From: Candidatus Bathyarchaeota archaeon
GTDB taxonomy: Archaea; Thermoproteota; Bathyarchaeia; Bathyarchaeales; Bathycorpusculaceae
Length of the DNA: 64,000 bases
Direction: 5' to 3'
NCBI GenBank assembly: GCA_003164295.1
Contig: PLTA01000039.1
Coordinates: 383,375 to 447,374, forward strand
Below, piece by piece: positions 38,851-46,412 of this stretch. Within the stretch, counting starts at the first letter, position 1; each line of letters opens with the position of its first letter. The notes under the pieces are model-generated. The model saw nothing but the letters and a program-made list of their open reading frames with translations, was not told the DNA's origin and made no database searches. The translations under genes were made by a program, and so were the position numbers.

Positions 38851-39426
38851 TCATTTCGTCTTACATTTCAACATATTAGTCCATGCCATCAGCGCTTCAA
38901 TAAGCTGCCGAATAAGCGTTCTTGTTTGTTCATTAGTTAACCTGCCATTAACATCTACGTTCTCAGCCGCAGATGCCAGCATAACTTCGGGCTGATTAAC
39001 CACATACATGTTAGGCATGATAAACGTCTGACGAAGGTGATACTGCGCCCTCGCTCCACCAAACCTTCCAGTTGAGGCGCTCATGATGGCAACTGGTTTG
39101 CCTTTAAGTACGTTTTCCTGATAGGGCCTTGAAGCCCAGTCAAGCGCGTTCTTCAGAACTCCAGGGATAGAGTAGTTGTATTCTGGGGTGGAAATCAAAA
39201 GGGCATCTGCACTTCTAATTTTTTCTTTGAACTCTTTTACTCTTTGGGTTGGAGTGTTTTCAAGGTCTTGGTTGAAAAATGGGATTCCTTCTAGGTCAAA
39301 AACTTCTATCGTAACGTTTTCTGGTGAAAGTTCCACGGCTGCGCGGATTAGGGCTTTGTTGTAGGAACCTTTTCTTAGGCTTCCAGCGAAAGCAAGAATT
39401 CTGAATGGTTTTTCCACAGAAATCAC
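38851..39426 (-). CDS. NADPH-dependent FMN reductase-like flavoprotein
   Basis: A 191-residue flavodoxin-like protein with the FMN loop AGSLRKGSYNKAL, STPEYNYSIPGVLKNALDW and SASTGRFGGARAQ, the three family signatures. It probably reduces quinones, chromate-like acceptors or disulfides via FMN. A single gene between EndoQ and divergent hypA. Confidence 0.9.
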   Translation of the reverse strand: MISVEKPFRILAFAGSLRKGSYNKALIRAAVELSPENVTIEVFDLEGIPFFNQDLENTPTQRVKEFKEKIRSADALLISTPEYNYSIPGVLKNALDWASRPYQENVLKGKPVAIMSASTGRFGGARAQYHLRQTFIMPNMYVVNQPEVMLASAAENVDVNGRLTNEQTRTLIRQLIEALMAWTNMLKCKTK

Positions 39427-39564
39427 CGTTTAAAGATGGATAAAGATAGATAACGAAGGGGATTTAAAGCTAGCCATTGCCTGATGTTCCATTTGTTTTG
39501 TCCAGCTTTAAAATTTTTGTTTGTTGCAATATTCTTTTAAACAGGGTTAAAGCATGGTTAGTTT

Positions 39565-39963
39565 ATGCATGAATGGGCCTTAGCTGAAGCTATTCTTACA
39601 TCGGCAAAGCAAATTGCTGACTTGGAAGGGTTGAAGGAAATAACAGAAGTCACCATTAGGGTAGGAGAGCTTCAACAGGTTGAGCCCCCGATTTTGCGTT
39701 TTGCTATATCGCAAATGAAAACTGAGATTTTTAAGAATGCTAGGTTCCGAATTTTGAAGGCTAAGTCGTTGCTCAAGTGCAGGGTTTGCGGGACAACTTT
39801 TCAATTTAATATTAAAAAACTTGATAAAACAACTGCCGAAGCCATCCACTTTGTCCCTGAAGTAGCGCACACGTACATTAAGTGTCCTAAATGTGGCAGT
39901 CCTGACTTTGAAATCGTTGCTGGACGTGGAGTTTGGCTTGAACACATAAAAGGGGCTAAATAA
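39565..39963 (+). CDS. hypA: Hydrogenase nickel-insertion protein HypA
   Basis: Delivers nickel to NiFe hydrogenase. The N-terminal MHEWALAEAI contains the nickel-binding MHE. Zinc ligands CRVC and CPKCG are separated by an insert of about 40 residues, as in archaeal HypA. Length 132. It overlaps nothing but is two bases from the ATPase gene downstream. No hydrogenase structural gene is in the window. Confidence 0.95.
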   Translation: MHEWALAEAILTSAKQIADLEGLKEITEVTIRVGELQQVEPPILRFAISQMKTEIFKNARFRILKAKSLLKCRVCGTTFQFNIKKLDKTTAEAIHFVPEVAHTYIKCPKCGSPDFEIVAGRGVWLEHIKGAK

Positions 39964-39965
39964 GC

Positions 39966-40700
39966 ATGGTTGACCCACGAACAAGCGTAATTGACGAACG
40001 GTTAGCTGGAATAAGCAGAATTATTGCCGTTTCGAGCGGGAAAGGCGGCGTGGGAAAAAGCATGGTTGCTACTGCCTTAGCAATGTCTCTTGTTAAGAAG
40101 GGTTGCAGGGTCGGTTTATTTGACTTGGATTTTACAGGTCCATCAACCCATATAATCTTGGGGGTTCCTTCAAACGTGCAGCCTAAAGAAGACAAAGGCA
40201 TTGTGCCACCAACCGTTGAGGGTTTAGCCTACATGTCACTTGTTTACTTCGTTGGTAACTACCCAGCACCGCTGCGTGGAACTGATGTTTCCAACGCACT
40301 TATTGAACTCTTGTCAATTACTCAGTGGGGGAAATTGGATTTTTTAATTATCGATATGCCTCCTGGAATTGGTGATGCTGTCCTTGATTTAGTGCGATTA
40401 GTTAAACGCATAGAATTTTTAATCATCACTACATCATCGCTTTTGGCTTTTGAAGTCGTCAAAAAACAAGTAGCATTACTCAGTGAACTCAATATGCCTA
40501 TAATCGGTGTAGTTGAAAACATGAAAATGGACAAAGCAAACGTGGTTGAAATGGAAACAGAGAACCTGGGGCTAATTTACCTTGGCTCAATCAGCTTCGA
40601 CCCTCAGATTGAAGAGGCAATAGGAAACTCAGCAAAACTGCTAGCTACAGCAGTTGGCAGAGCAATGACGCAAATAAAAATAGCAAAAACGAAAAGGTGA
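39966..40700 (+). CDS. hypB: Archaeal-type HypB, Mrp/MinD family ATPase
   Basis: P-loop ATPase with deviant Walker A SSGKGGVGKS, FDLDFTGPS and DMPPGIGDA. Mrp/ApbC cluster carriers usually have a CxxC near residue 190; here that region (VVENMKMDKANVVEM) has none. Coupling to hypA at two bases matches the Thermococcus arrangement in which an Mrp/MinD ATPase serves as HypB and partners HypA. An Fe-S carrier role is therefore less likely. Confidence 0.85.
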   Translation: MVDPRTSVIDERLAGISRIIAVSSGKGGVGKSMVATALAMSLVKKGCRVGLFDLDFTGPSTHIILGVPSNVQPKEDKGIVPPTVEGLAYMSLVYFVGNYPAPLRGTDVSNALIELLSITQWGKLDFLIIDMPPGIGDAVLDLVRLVKRIEFLIITTSSLLAFEVVKKQVALLSELNMPIIGVVENMKMDKANVVEMETENLGLIYLGSISFDPQIEEAIGNSAKLLATAVGRAMTQIKIAKTKR

Positions 40701-40707
40701 GCTCAAA

Positions 40708-41442
40708 ATGGTCTGTAAAGCAATAATTTTCGATTACATAGGCACATTGGTCAACTGCAAAGGATATAACATGGATGCTTCAAAAGAAAATCTTTACGAG
40801 GCATTGGTCTCTGAAGGCTTCAAGTTTCCAAGAAAGAATTTTTTTCAGGCCTACGATTTAGCTCATGAAAAATATCGGGTCATGCGTTATGAAAAGCTAA
40901 GAGAAGTAACTAATGCAGTTTGGGTGGCTGAAGCACTTTGTAATTTGGGGTTTAAGGTGACAGCGGACGATTATCGAATCAAAGCAGCTCTTAACGTTTT
41001 CTTCAAAGCATATGTTGAAACTTTTGAGCTAAGAGATGGCGCAAAAAAACTTCTTAAACAATCTCAACAGAAAGGCAAAGTTGGCTTAATTTCAAACTTC
41101 ACCCATGCTCCAGTCATCTACTCTAGCCTTAGACACTTGGGCATAAACGCTTTTTTCAACGTAGTTGTTGTTTCAGAAGAAAACGGCTGGAGAAAACCCA
41201 GCGGCAAAATTTTCGAAGACGCCCTCAACAAGCTGGAGGTTGAGGCAAAAGAAGCGGTCTACATTGGCGACAGCCCAGTCGAGGACATCAAAGGAGCCAA
41301 AGAAGCAGGATTAAAAACGATATTTGTTCCCTCCCAATTTAACACGTTAAATGAATTGTTGGATAGCAAGCTAAAACCGGATTTAATTGTTACTGACCTT
41401 ATTTCAATTTTTGAAAGTTTCTCAGAGATAATCTGTTTTTAA
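40708..41442 (+). CDS. HAD-superfamily hydrolase with altered motif I
   Basis: A 244-residue HAD protein with motif II/III (SNFTHAP, GWRKPSGKIF) and motif IV (IGDSPVEDIKGA). Motif I reads FDYIGTLV, so the first aspartate is present but the second, normally the general acid/base, is isoleucine. Either hydrolysis is slow or another residue helps. It sits seven bases after hypB and may be in that operon. Confidence 0.88.
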   Translation: MVCKAIIFDYIGTLVNCKGYNMDASKENLYEALVSEGFKFPRKNFFQAYDLAHEKYRVMRYEKLREVTNAVWVAEALCNLGFKVTADDYRIKAALNVFFKAYVETFELRDGAKKLLKQSQQKGKVGLISNFTHAPVIYSSLRHLGINAFFNVVVVSEENGWRKPSGKIFEDALNKLEVEAKEAVYIGDSPVEDIKGAKEAGLKTIFVPSQFNTLNELLDSKLKPDLIVTDLISIFESFSEIICF

Positions 41443-41570
41443 TATAGTTCAATGTTAAAAGCTGCCGATTAACAAGTAAACCATTGTTTCATGTTAAAAA
41501 GTCCATTTTTCAATTCGCTGTATGCAATCTAGTTTTATAATTAGCTCCCACTAAGTGCATCTATTAGAAC

Positions 41571-41687
41571 ATGTGGGTCATTGCGAAAAACACAAATCCC
41601 ATTCAAAAACACGATCTCAAGATTGAGTCATTTCTCATCGGTTTTTCAAAAAATAAACCTCAAATGCAGCTGGTTGAAGAATTATGA
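41571..41687 (+). CDS. Possible 38-residue small protein
   Basis: ATG 41571 opens a 38-codon frame beginning MWVIAKNTNPIQ and ending QLVEEL. There is no good ribosome site, and coding character cannot be tested by eye. It lies in the 600-base spacer between the HAD gene and the broken flavodoxin gene. Listed as a weak candidate. Confidence 0.2.
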   Translation: MWVIAKNTNPIQKHDLKIESFLIGFSKNKPQMQLVEEL

Positions 41688-41728
41688 CTTAAAAGAAAAA
41701 TATGTACAGAATCATTTTGGTAGTTAAT

Positions 41729-41797
41729 TTACCATTCTTCTTCTTCCCATTCTTCATCTTCGCCTTCTTCCCATTCATCTTCTTCTTCGAATATCAT
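41729..41797 (-). CDS. 22-residue acidic Trp-rich microprotein
   Basis: The frame reads MIFEEEDEWEEGEDEEWEEE plus EW and stop: 15 Glu/Asp and 3 Trp spaced eight and then five residues apart, with no basic residue. It is preceded by a full GAGGTGA ribosome site at 41807-41813 (nine bases upstream of the ATG) and a TATA box at 41851-41860 placed as expected for a leader of about 30 bases. The complete set of signals for so short a frame argues that it is expressed. Function unknown; binding to a basic surface or metal is possible. Confidence 0.6.
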   Translation of the reverse strand: MIFEEEDEWEEGEDEEWEEEEW

Positions 41798-41850
41798 GTG
41801 TATTTTTCACCTCACTTAAAACGCTTTTATGCTACCTGTCGTTGCGGCAG

Positions 41851-41860
41851 TATAAAACAT
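41851..41860 (-). promoter_or_regulatory. TATA box for the acidic microprotein
   Basis: On the minus strand ATGTTTTATA precedes the microprotein ribosome site by about 38 bases, predicting a transcript start near 41827-41830 and a leader of roughly 30 bases. Confidence 0.45.
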
Positions 41861-42047
41861 TTAGATTCGTCAACTGTCGTTAAAAAAAGAGAAAATTTTT
41901 GCCAAAAACATGTGGTATGCACCGATTTTTCTACTAATTTTTTCAAGTACTTTGTTCGTTATAATCGCGGTTATTCAAGATAGTTTTTTATTTGAAGCCA
42001 ACAATATGCCCACCACGAAAGAGGTTTAACTGAGAAAAATATTCAAA

Positions 42048-42595
42048 ATGATCTTAGCTATAGTTGCTGTAATTATAATTATTGTCGTTGCATTTGGGGC
42101 AGTGATATTTCTTGATTTGGCTGCTTATCAGCAACTGGATCAAAAACTCTATCTCCGACAGGAACTTCTGTTGGAAAAGCATTAATTGTATACGATCCTG
42201 GCTATCGGGAACATCAACAACGGTAGCGGACAAAATTGCCATCGATCTCCAAGCACAAAGCTACACCGTCACTTTTGCAGGCATAAAAAGTTCAGCCGCG
42301 GCTCATACATCAGGATATAGCATAATAGTTGTCGGAGGACCGGTCTACGCTGGCTCACCATCTGCTTCAGTTAAAGATGATTTAAAAAGTTTGAAGCCTG
42401 ATTCGGGAACCGAGGTTGGAGTCTTTGGAAGCGGCTCAGGCGCGACTTCGCAAAGCGACATAGACATGATAAAAAGTGCGGTACCAGCACTTTCAAGCAG
42501 CGGTTCTTTATCAAACGCTATAGTAGTTAAAAATTGGGCAAAACGAGGACCTAAACGCACGTGCGTCTGATTTTGTCAATCAATTGGTAAAGTAA
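42048..42595 (+). pseudogene. Membrane-anchored flavodoxin-like gene with three frameshifts
   Basis: The coding signal passes through all three frames. Frame one gives an N-terminal membrane helix (MILAIVAVIIIIVVAFGAV). A second frame gives SKTLSPTGTSVGKALIVYDPG, the flavin-loop start, from about 42140 to 42202. A third gives LSGTSTTVADKIA...VVGGPVYAGSP from 42202 to about 42545, and the end SDFVNQLVK-stop returns to the second frame. The implied lesions are -1, -1 and +1. The intact product would be a flavodoxin of about 180 residues tethered to the membrane. Decay or poor assembly are both possible. Confidence 0.75.
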
Positions 42596-42611
42596 GAAAC
42601 TGCTACCAATT

Positions 42612-42639
42612 CATTTTCATTTTTTTCTTTTTTATTTTA
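42612..42639 (+). terminator. T-rich terminator after the flavodoxin remnant
   Basis: CATTTTCATTTTTTTCTTTTTTATTTTA, 17 bases after the remnant's stop, is a typical U-rich archaeal terminator. Confidence 0.45.
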
Positions 42640-42752
42640 GTGACCACTCTCCGAAGAATATTTGCTAAAGTCTATTTTCTCTTCAAATCAAATGTTCAAA
42701 TTTTTGAAAACTAACAAAATGAATAAATTCTCCACGGCTTCATTTTAAGGTC

Positions 42753-42817
42753 GGGATGATGTGAGGCGACGGCTTCGAGCCCTAAGCTGTGAGAAATCGT
42801 CAAATCGTCGCTGACCC
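42753..42817 (+). ncRNA. Candidate C/D-box guide sRNA
   Basis: A 65-base element bounded by GGG...CCC. Box C is ATGATGT (consensus RTGATGA) at 42756-42762 and box D is CTGA at 42811-42814. Internal D'-like CTAA (42782-42785) and C'-like GTGAGAA follow at the expected mid-position. Candidate guides lie just before each D box. L7Ae, which binds such RNAs, is encoded in this window. Orientation is the same as the THUMP gene 80 bases downstream. Targets were not assigned. Confidence 0.55.
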
Positions 42818-42895
42818 ATTCACAAAATTAGTTTTTAGTACATCTTAGGGTAAAAGCAAAAATAACCTGTCCACATTTTCTTCTATGATGCCTGT

Positions 42896-43423
42896 ATGAT
42901 TAATGACTTTAATCTTTTAGCTACAACTTCACGTGGGAACGAGCGCCCAATGTGCAACGAACTGCTCTACTTGCTACAGGAACAATTAGGTGACGCTGAA
43001 GCGCAAGTAAGTAAAACCAAAGTCAGAGGTTTAATCGTTGGCAAAACCAGATTGGACCCCTGTTCGGTAATAGAAAAATTCCGGGCAATCCTGAATGAGC
43101 GCCCCTATGAGTTCCGTTACGCCCTTCGCATTTTGCCCATTGAGCGGGTTGTATCCACAGATTTGGAAGAAATAAAACATGCCACTGCAGAACTTGCTAC
43201 CAGAATAGAGGCGAATGAAACTTTCAGAGTAACCGTTGAAAAACGTTTTACAACACTTCATTCAAAAGACATCATTGAGGCGGCTGCAGGTGACATTAAA
43301 CGTAAGGCTGACCTTGAAAATCCAGACAAAATCTTGCTGATTGAGGTTCTGGGTGCTTTAACTGGTTTATCTTTGCTTAAGCCCATTGATATTTTGGCGG
43401 TTGTTAAAGAAAAAATGCTTTAA
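42896..43423 (+). CDS. THUMP-domain RNA-binding protein (Tan1-like)
   Basis: A 175-residue single THUMP domain protein. The pattern FNLLATTSRGNE at the N-terminus, RALLNERPYEF-like FRAILNERPYEFRYALRILP in the middle and FRVTVEKRFTTLHSKDII then LIEVLGALTGLSLL match Tan1/THUMPD1, which presents tRNA for N4-acetylcytidine formation at position 12. A partner acetyltransferase is not in the window. Converges with cgi121, two bases between stops. Confidence 0.82.
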   Translation: MINDFNLLATTSRGNERPMCNELLYLLQEQLGDAEAQVSKTKVRGLIVGKTRLDPCSVIEKFRAILNERPYEFRYALRILPIERVVSTDLEEIKHATAELATRIEANETFRVTVEKRFTTLHSKDIIEAAAGDIKRKADLENPDKILLIEVLGALTGLSLLKPIDILAVVKEKML

Positions 43424-43425
43424 AT

Positions 43426-43992
43426 TTAAAGTTGAGTCGATAACAAGGCTACGCGCTCGATAACAAGGTCAACAATTGCCTTTTTCTCTTCACCATTTTT
43501 CATTATTGTTCTGATTTCTTCATCTGCAATTTGATACGCTTCTTTGATTTTGTGTTCCTTACTTTCTGAAATTTCTAGAACTCGCTCATCTGGATGTGCG
43601 CCGATGCAAGCTGTAACTGACTCTATTAAAGTTTGGATTTGAGTTTGGCTTTCACCAATTATAATAACAGCCATGTTAGTCGTTTGGGGTTTGATGCCGC
43701 TATGTTGGATGGCTTTTTGTATTTGACGTTGAGCGGAAGCGAAAAGCATCGTTTCCATAGCTAAGCTTTTCGAAACGTTTGTTTTATTCTGAAAAGCTTG
43801 CAACGCATTTAGTGCGGCGAAGTAGAGATGTTCATGGGTAGCGATTAATTGTGCATCAAAAAACTGTATATTGGTGGTTTGGTTGGTTTCTTTCCGGTTG
43901 GTTTTCAGGAACTCTTCCACCTTAGCGAACGCTATATTTTGGTACCCTGTTATTTCCACCCATTTTCCATATTCTGTGAGGGGATGTAGCAT
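43426..43992 (-). CDS. cgi121: KEOPS complex subunit Cgi121
   Basis: KEOPS makes N6-threonylcarbamoyladenosine in tRNA; Cgi121 binds tRNA and the Bud32 kinase. Recognised by FFDAQLIATHEHLYFAALNA, SLAMETMLFASAQRQIQKAI and NMAVIIIGES. The length of 188 is a little above average because of a C-terminal helical extension. It follows the phosphoribosyltransferase gene by ten bases on the same strand. Confidence 0.88.
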   Translation of the reverse strand: MLHPLTEYGKWVEITGYQNIAFAKVEEFLKTNRKETNQTTNIQFFDAQLIATHEHLYFAALNALQAFQNKTNVSKSLAMETMLFASAQRQIQKAIQHSGIKPQTTNMAVIIIGESQTQIQTLIESVTACIGAHPDERVLEISESKEHKIKEAYQIADEEIRTIMKNGEEKKAIVDLVIERVALLSTQL

Positions 43993-44002
43993 TTTCCTTC
44001 AT

Positions 44003-44593
44003 CTACTGCATATCTTCAAGAAATTTTTCTGCTAGCTGTTTTGGTAAACCTGCTTTTACAAGTTTTGTAACTTCTCGTCTCAAGGCACGTTTACCTCTCT
44101 GTTTCTCAACAATTTTTCGCACGTTTTCTTTTGCGTCCCACGGAAAAACTATCCAGCTGCTTGTTAGATTTTCATAGTAGTCAGGTTTGGTTATGGTTGT
44201 GGTTTTTGCGTAGAGGGTCGCGATTTTGATTACTTTTGCTCCTTGTTGTTGCAGGTGGTTTTTTGCAAACTGCAGGCTTATTCCGCTATCAGAGATGTCA
44301 TCAACTAAGAGAGTTTTTTTACCACCCAAATGCGTGGTTAAGCACTGTTTTAGGATAGGTTCATGTCTGGTCTGGTTAATGCCCTCATAATACTCTATTT
44401 GGATAAAGGCAAAGTCTTTTACTTCTAGAAGGTCGGATAGAATTCTTGACGGCACCGTTCCACCTCGAGCAATTCCAATGATAATGTCTGGTTTGAAGAT
44501 GTCTGTCTTGATTTTTTGGCTTTGACGTAGTAGCATGTCATAAATTTGGTTCCATGTTGGGGCTTCATATTTAGTTTCTGTGTTATCAGCCAC
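44003..44593 (-). CDS. Purine-type phosphoribosyltransferase
   Basis: A type I PRTase with the PRPP loop TLLVDDISDSGISL and the earlier IIGIARGGTVPSR, like archaeal Gpt/Hpt relatives that salvage guanine, xanthine or hypoxanthine. Residues about 150-196 are a basic helical extension (EKQRGKRALRREVTK) absent from minimal enzymes. GTG start at 44593 with AAGAGGC upstream. Likely co-transcribed with cgi121. Confidence 0.85.
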   Translation of the reverse strand: MADNTETKYEAPTWNQIYDMLLRQSQKIKTDIFKPDIIIGIARGGTVPSRILSDLLEVKDFAFIQIEYYEGINQTRHEPILKQCLTTHLGGKKTLLVDDISDSGISLQFAKNHLQQQGAKVIKIATLYAKTTTITKPDYYENLTSSWIVFPWDAKENVRKIVEKQRGKRALRREVTKLVKAGLPKQLAEKFLEDMQ

Positions 44594-44799
44594 TTTTTAG
44601 CCTCTTGCGTTCCATTTTGCTTGGACATAAGTTTATTTAATTTGTTAAGTCTTTTCATTTGTAAATATTTAGCCTTAGCTCCCAGATGACAATGGCTGAC
44701 ATCATTTAATTTCAAACTTTTTAGCTTTTTAATGTTTCCAATTCCATTTTTACCGACAAGAATGGTTGGACAGTTGCATTTTATCCTATAGTTTAGTAT

Positions 44800-44811
44800 T
44801 ATTTATAAATA
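44800..44811 (+). promoter_or_regulatory. TATA box upstream of wHTH regulator
   Basis: TATTTATAAATA is a strong archaeal TATA element 124 bases before the regulator's ATG. The predicted transcript start near 44835 leaves a leader of about 100 bases that contains the inverted repeat at 44847-44896. Confidence 0.5.
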
Positions 44812-44846
44812 GGCTCTCTTTTACTTTATTTGATTTGGGAGGAAGG

Positions 44847-44896
44847 CGTCTGCAGATATGTTTCGCAATTCGTAATATTGGTTTAAAAGCCGCAGA
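44847..44896 (+). repeat. Inverted repeat in leader of wHTH gene
   Basis: CGTCTGC (44847-44853) and GCAGACG (44890-44896) are a perfect seven-base pair separated by 36 bases. It lies downstream of a predicted promoter, so it could be an operator pair or an RNA hairpin masking part of the leader. Confidence 0.4.
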
Positions 44897-44934
44897 CGAA
44901 TTTTTAATCCTGATAACGAAAGGTGTGTTTGGAA

Positions 44935-45270
44935 ATGGTTAAAAATATGGAAGAAGAAAAGATTAAACAAGTGCTGACGGACCCAAAGCTGTCTGCCATT
45001 AAAGCAATGCTGGAAAAAGATCATGCTATTGACTGCTTGCTACTGCTCCATACCGGTCGTGGTAAATGGAAGGATGCTAAGGAATTCATGCGTAAAAATA
45101 AATTAACTCTGAGCGATGGGACTTTTAGGGCTAGGATGATTGAGATTGAATCGTTGGGTTTAGCTAAGAGCGAACGGATTGATCCTTTGAAGAAGTATTA
45201 TGTGAAAACTGAGTTCGGTGAGAAAGTAACAATGCTTCTTCTTGGTTTATTTGACGAGATTGGCTCTTAA
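44935..45270 (+). CDS. Winged-helix transcriptional regulator
   Basis: A 111-residue regulator with a helix-turn-helix of about residues 35-100 (KDAKEFMRKNKLTLSDGTFRARMIEIESLGLAKSE, then the wing KKYYVKTEFGEKV). ATG 44935 has GAAAGGTG ten bases upstream; an in-frame GTG at 44923 is less likely. It is the gene immediately before the pilin/Roadblock locus, and may control it, but a U-rich terminator separates them. Confidence 0.75.
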   Translation: MVKNMEEEKIKQVLTDPKLSAIKAMLEKDHAIDCLLLLHTGRGKWKDAKEFMRKNKLTLSDGTFRARMIEIESLGLAKSERIDPLKKYYVKTEFGEKVTMLLLGLFDEIGS

Positions 45271-45273
45271 AAT

Positions 45274-45314
45274 ATTCTTTGTTTTTTGTTTTCTTTTATT
45301 TTTTGTTTTTGTTT
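45274..45314 (+). terminator. U-rich terminator after wHTH gene
   Basis: Successive T runs (TTTTTTG, TTTTATTTTTTG) start four bases after the stop, a clear archaeal termination stretch. Confidence 0.5.
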
Positions 45315-45422
45315 GTATTTGTGTTGTACCTATACAAACTATTGTGTATTAAGTCATAATGCTTATTAGGTAAGATAGGTGAAAGGTATTTTCAGCCAAC
45401 CTTCAAAGGAAGTTGAAAAAAA

Positions 45423-45863
45423 ATGAACTACATTAGAAAATTTAAAAAGAATTCAAAAGCCCTCAGCCCAGTAATAGCGTCAATCATACTCATCGCCGTC
45501 ACAGTCGCAGTCAGCGTCGTCGTCGCAGCATGGATGGGCGGAATGACCATAGGACTCATGGGAAATGCAGAACAAGCGTCAATAACCAATGTACAGTTCA
45601 CTGGCGGAGCCAATAACCAAGTAACCGTTACTTGGACAAATAGTGGAACAACAAGCGTAACACTCCAAAGCGCAGCAATCGATGGAAACACAGCCACACT
45701 TGCAGCAACTGCAGGAAGCTCATTAACACTCACTAAAGGCCATCAAGGAACCTGCACAATCACTTACTCAGACACAACAACATTTACTTCCGGCACACAA
45801 TACACAATAAAACTTATCACTTCAAAAGGAACTGACATGCCATACACCATAACAGCTCCATAA
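45423..45863 (+). CDS. Archaeal type IV pilin-like protein
   Basis: A 146-residue secreted protein with a class III signal peptide: basic KFKKNSKA, then LSPVIASIILIAVTVAVSV. Cleavage before LSPV by a prepilin peptidase is expected, leaving the hydrophobic helix used for filament assembly. The rest is a Thr/Ser/Asn-rich beta domain. AAGGAAG precedes the ATG. No assembly ATPase, TadC-type platform or peptidase is in the window, so the filament machinery must be elsewhere. First gene of a four-gene run. Confidence 0.9.
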   Translation: MNYIRKFKKNSKALSPVIASIILIAVTVAVSVVVAAWMGGMTIGLMGNAEQASITNVQFTGGANNQVTVTWTNSGTTSVTLQSAAIDGNTATLAATAGSSLTLTKGHQGTCTITYSDTTTFTSGTQYTIKLITSKGTDMPYTITAP

Positions 45864-45957
45864 AACTTGAAAATTTCATTAGAAATTCGGGGGTAAGGTG
45901 AAGAAATTCACCCAATTTTCCTCTTTCTCTCATTAAAAAATTTAGGAGTTAAAAATC

Positions 45958-46386
45958 ATGGTAACACAAATAAAAGAATACAATTCAGCACAAGCAATAG
46001 CAGAAGGATTAGATAAAGAATTATCCGAAGCTAAAAGCTCACTAGGCGAATATTTACGTCGTTTGGATGAAATCCGCACTCTCGCGGAAAAATCAAAAAA
46101 AGTCCGAGATGTTGTCATGAAACTTGCTGGAAAAAAACCCAGTTCCAATGACAGTCCCGGAGAAATAACGGTGGGGACATTAAACATCATTTTAGATGCA
46201 AATGCCTTCCACGAATTGACGGCCATTGAATCTGTAGTTCGTGGCTATCAAGAAAGACTCTTGGTATTGCAAAAGGTTCGTGAAGGTCTAAAAATGCTTG
46301 ATCAACTCGGCGATACTGAAGGTTTAAAGTTCTTAGTGCTGGAAGACGAAGGAATCCCTGAGCGCATCCTATTCAAAATATCCTAA
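45958..46386 (+). CDS. Helical protein, paralogue A of pilin/Roadblock locus
   Basis: A 142-residue mostly helical protein. It shares most of its sequence with the product of 50146-50571 (for example GEYLRRLD.IRT.AEKSKKVR and YQERLLVLQKV). A linker around residue 65 varies while both ends are kept. No known family recognised. Located between the pilin and the Roadblock fusion, 27 bases before the latter, so it likely works with them, perhaps as an adaptor. Confidence 0.7.
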   Translation: MVTQIKEYNSAQAIAEGLDKELSEAKSSLGEYLRRLDEIRTLAEKSKKVRDVVMKLAGKKPSSNDSPGEITVGTLNIILDANAFHELTAIESVVRGYQERLLVLQKVREGLKMLDQLGDTEGLKFLVLEDEGIPERILFKIS

Positions 46387-46412
46387 TTGCGAAATCAAGA
46401 AGGACCTCTGAA

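Noticed and set aside
39966..40700. Fe-S cluster carrier (ApbC/Nbp35) reading of the Mrp ATPase
   Set aside because: The CxxC near the C-terminal half that binds the cluster is absent, and linkage to hypA favours HypB.
41702..41983. Plus-strand frame of 93 codons rich in Phe and Pro
   Set aside because: It is the antisense reading of the acidic microprotein (TTC repeats are GAA on the other strand) and has no ribosome site.
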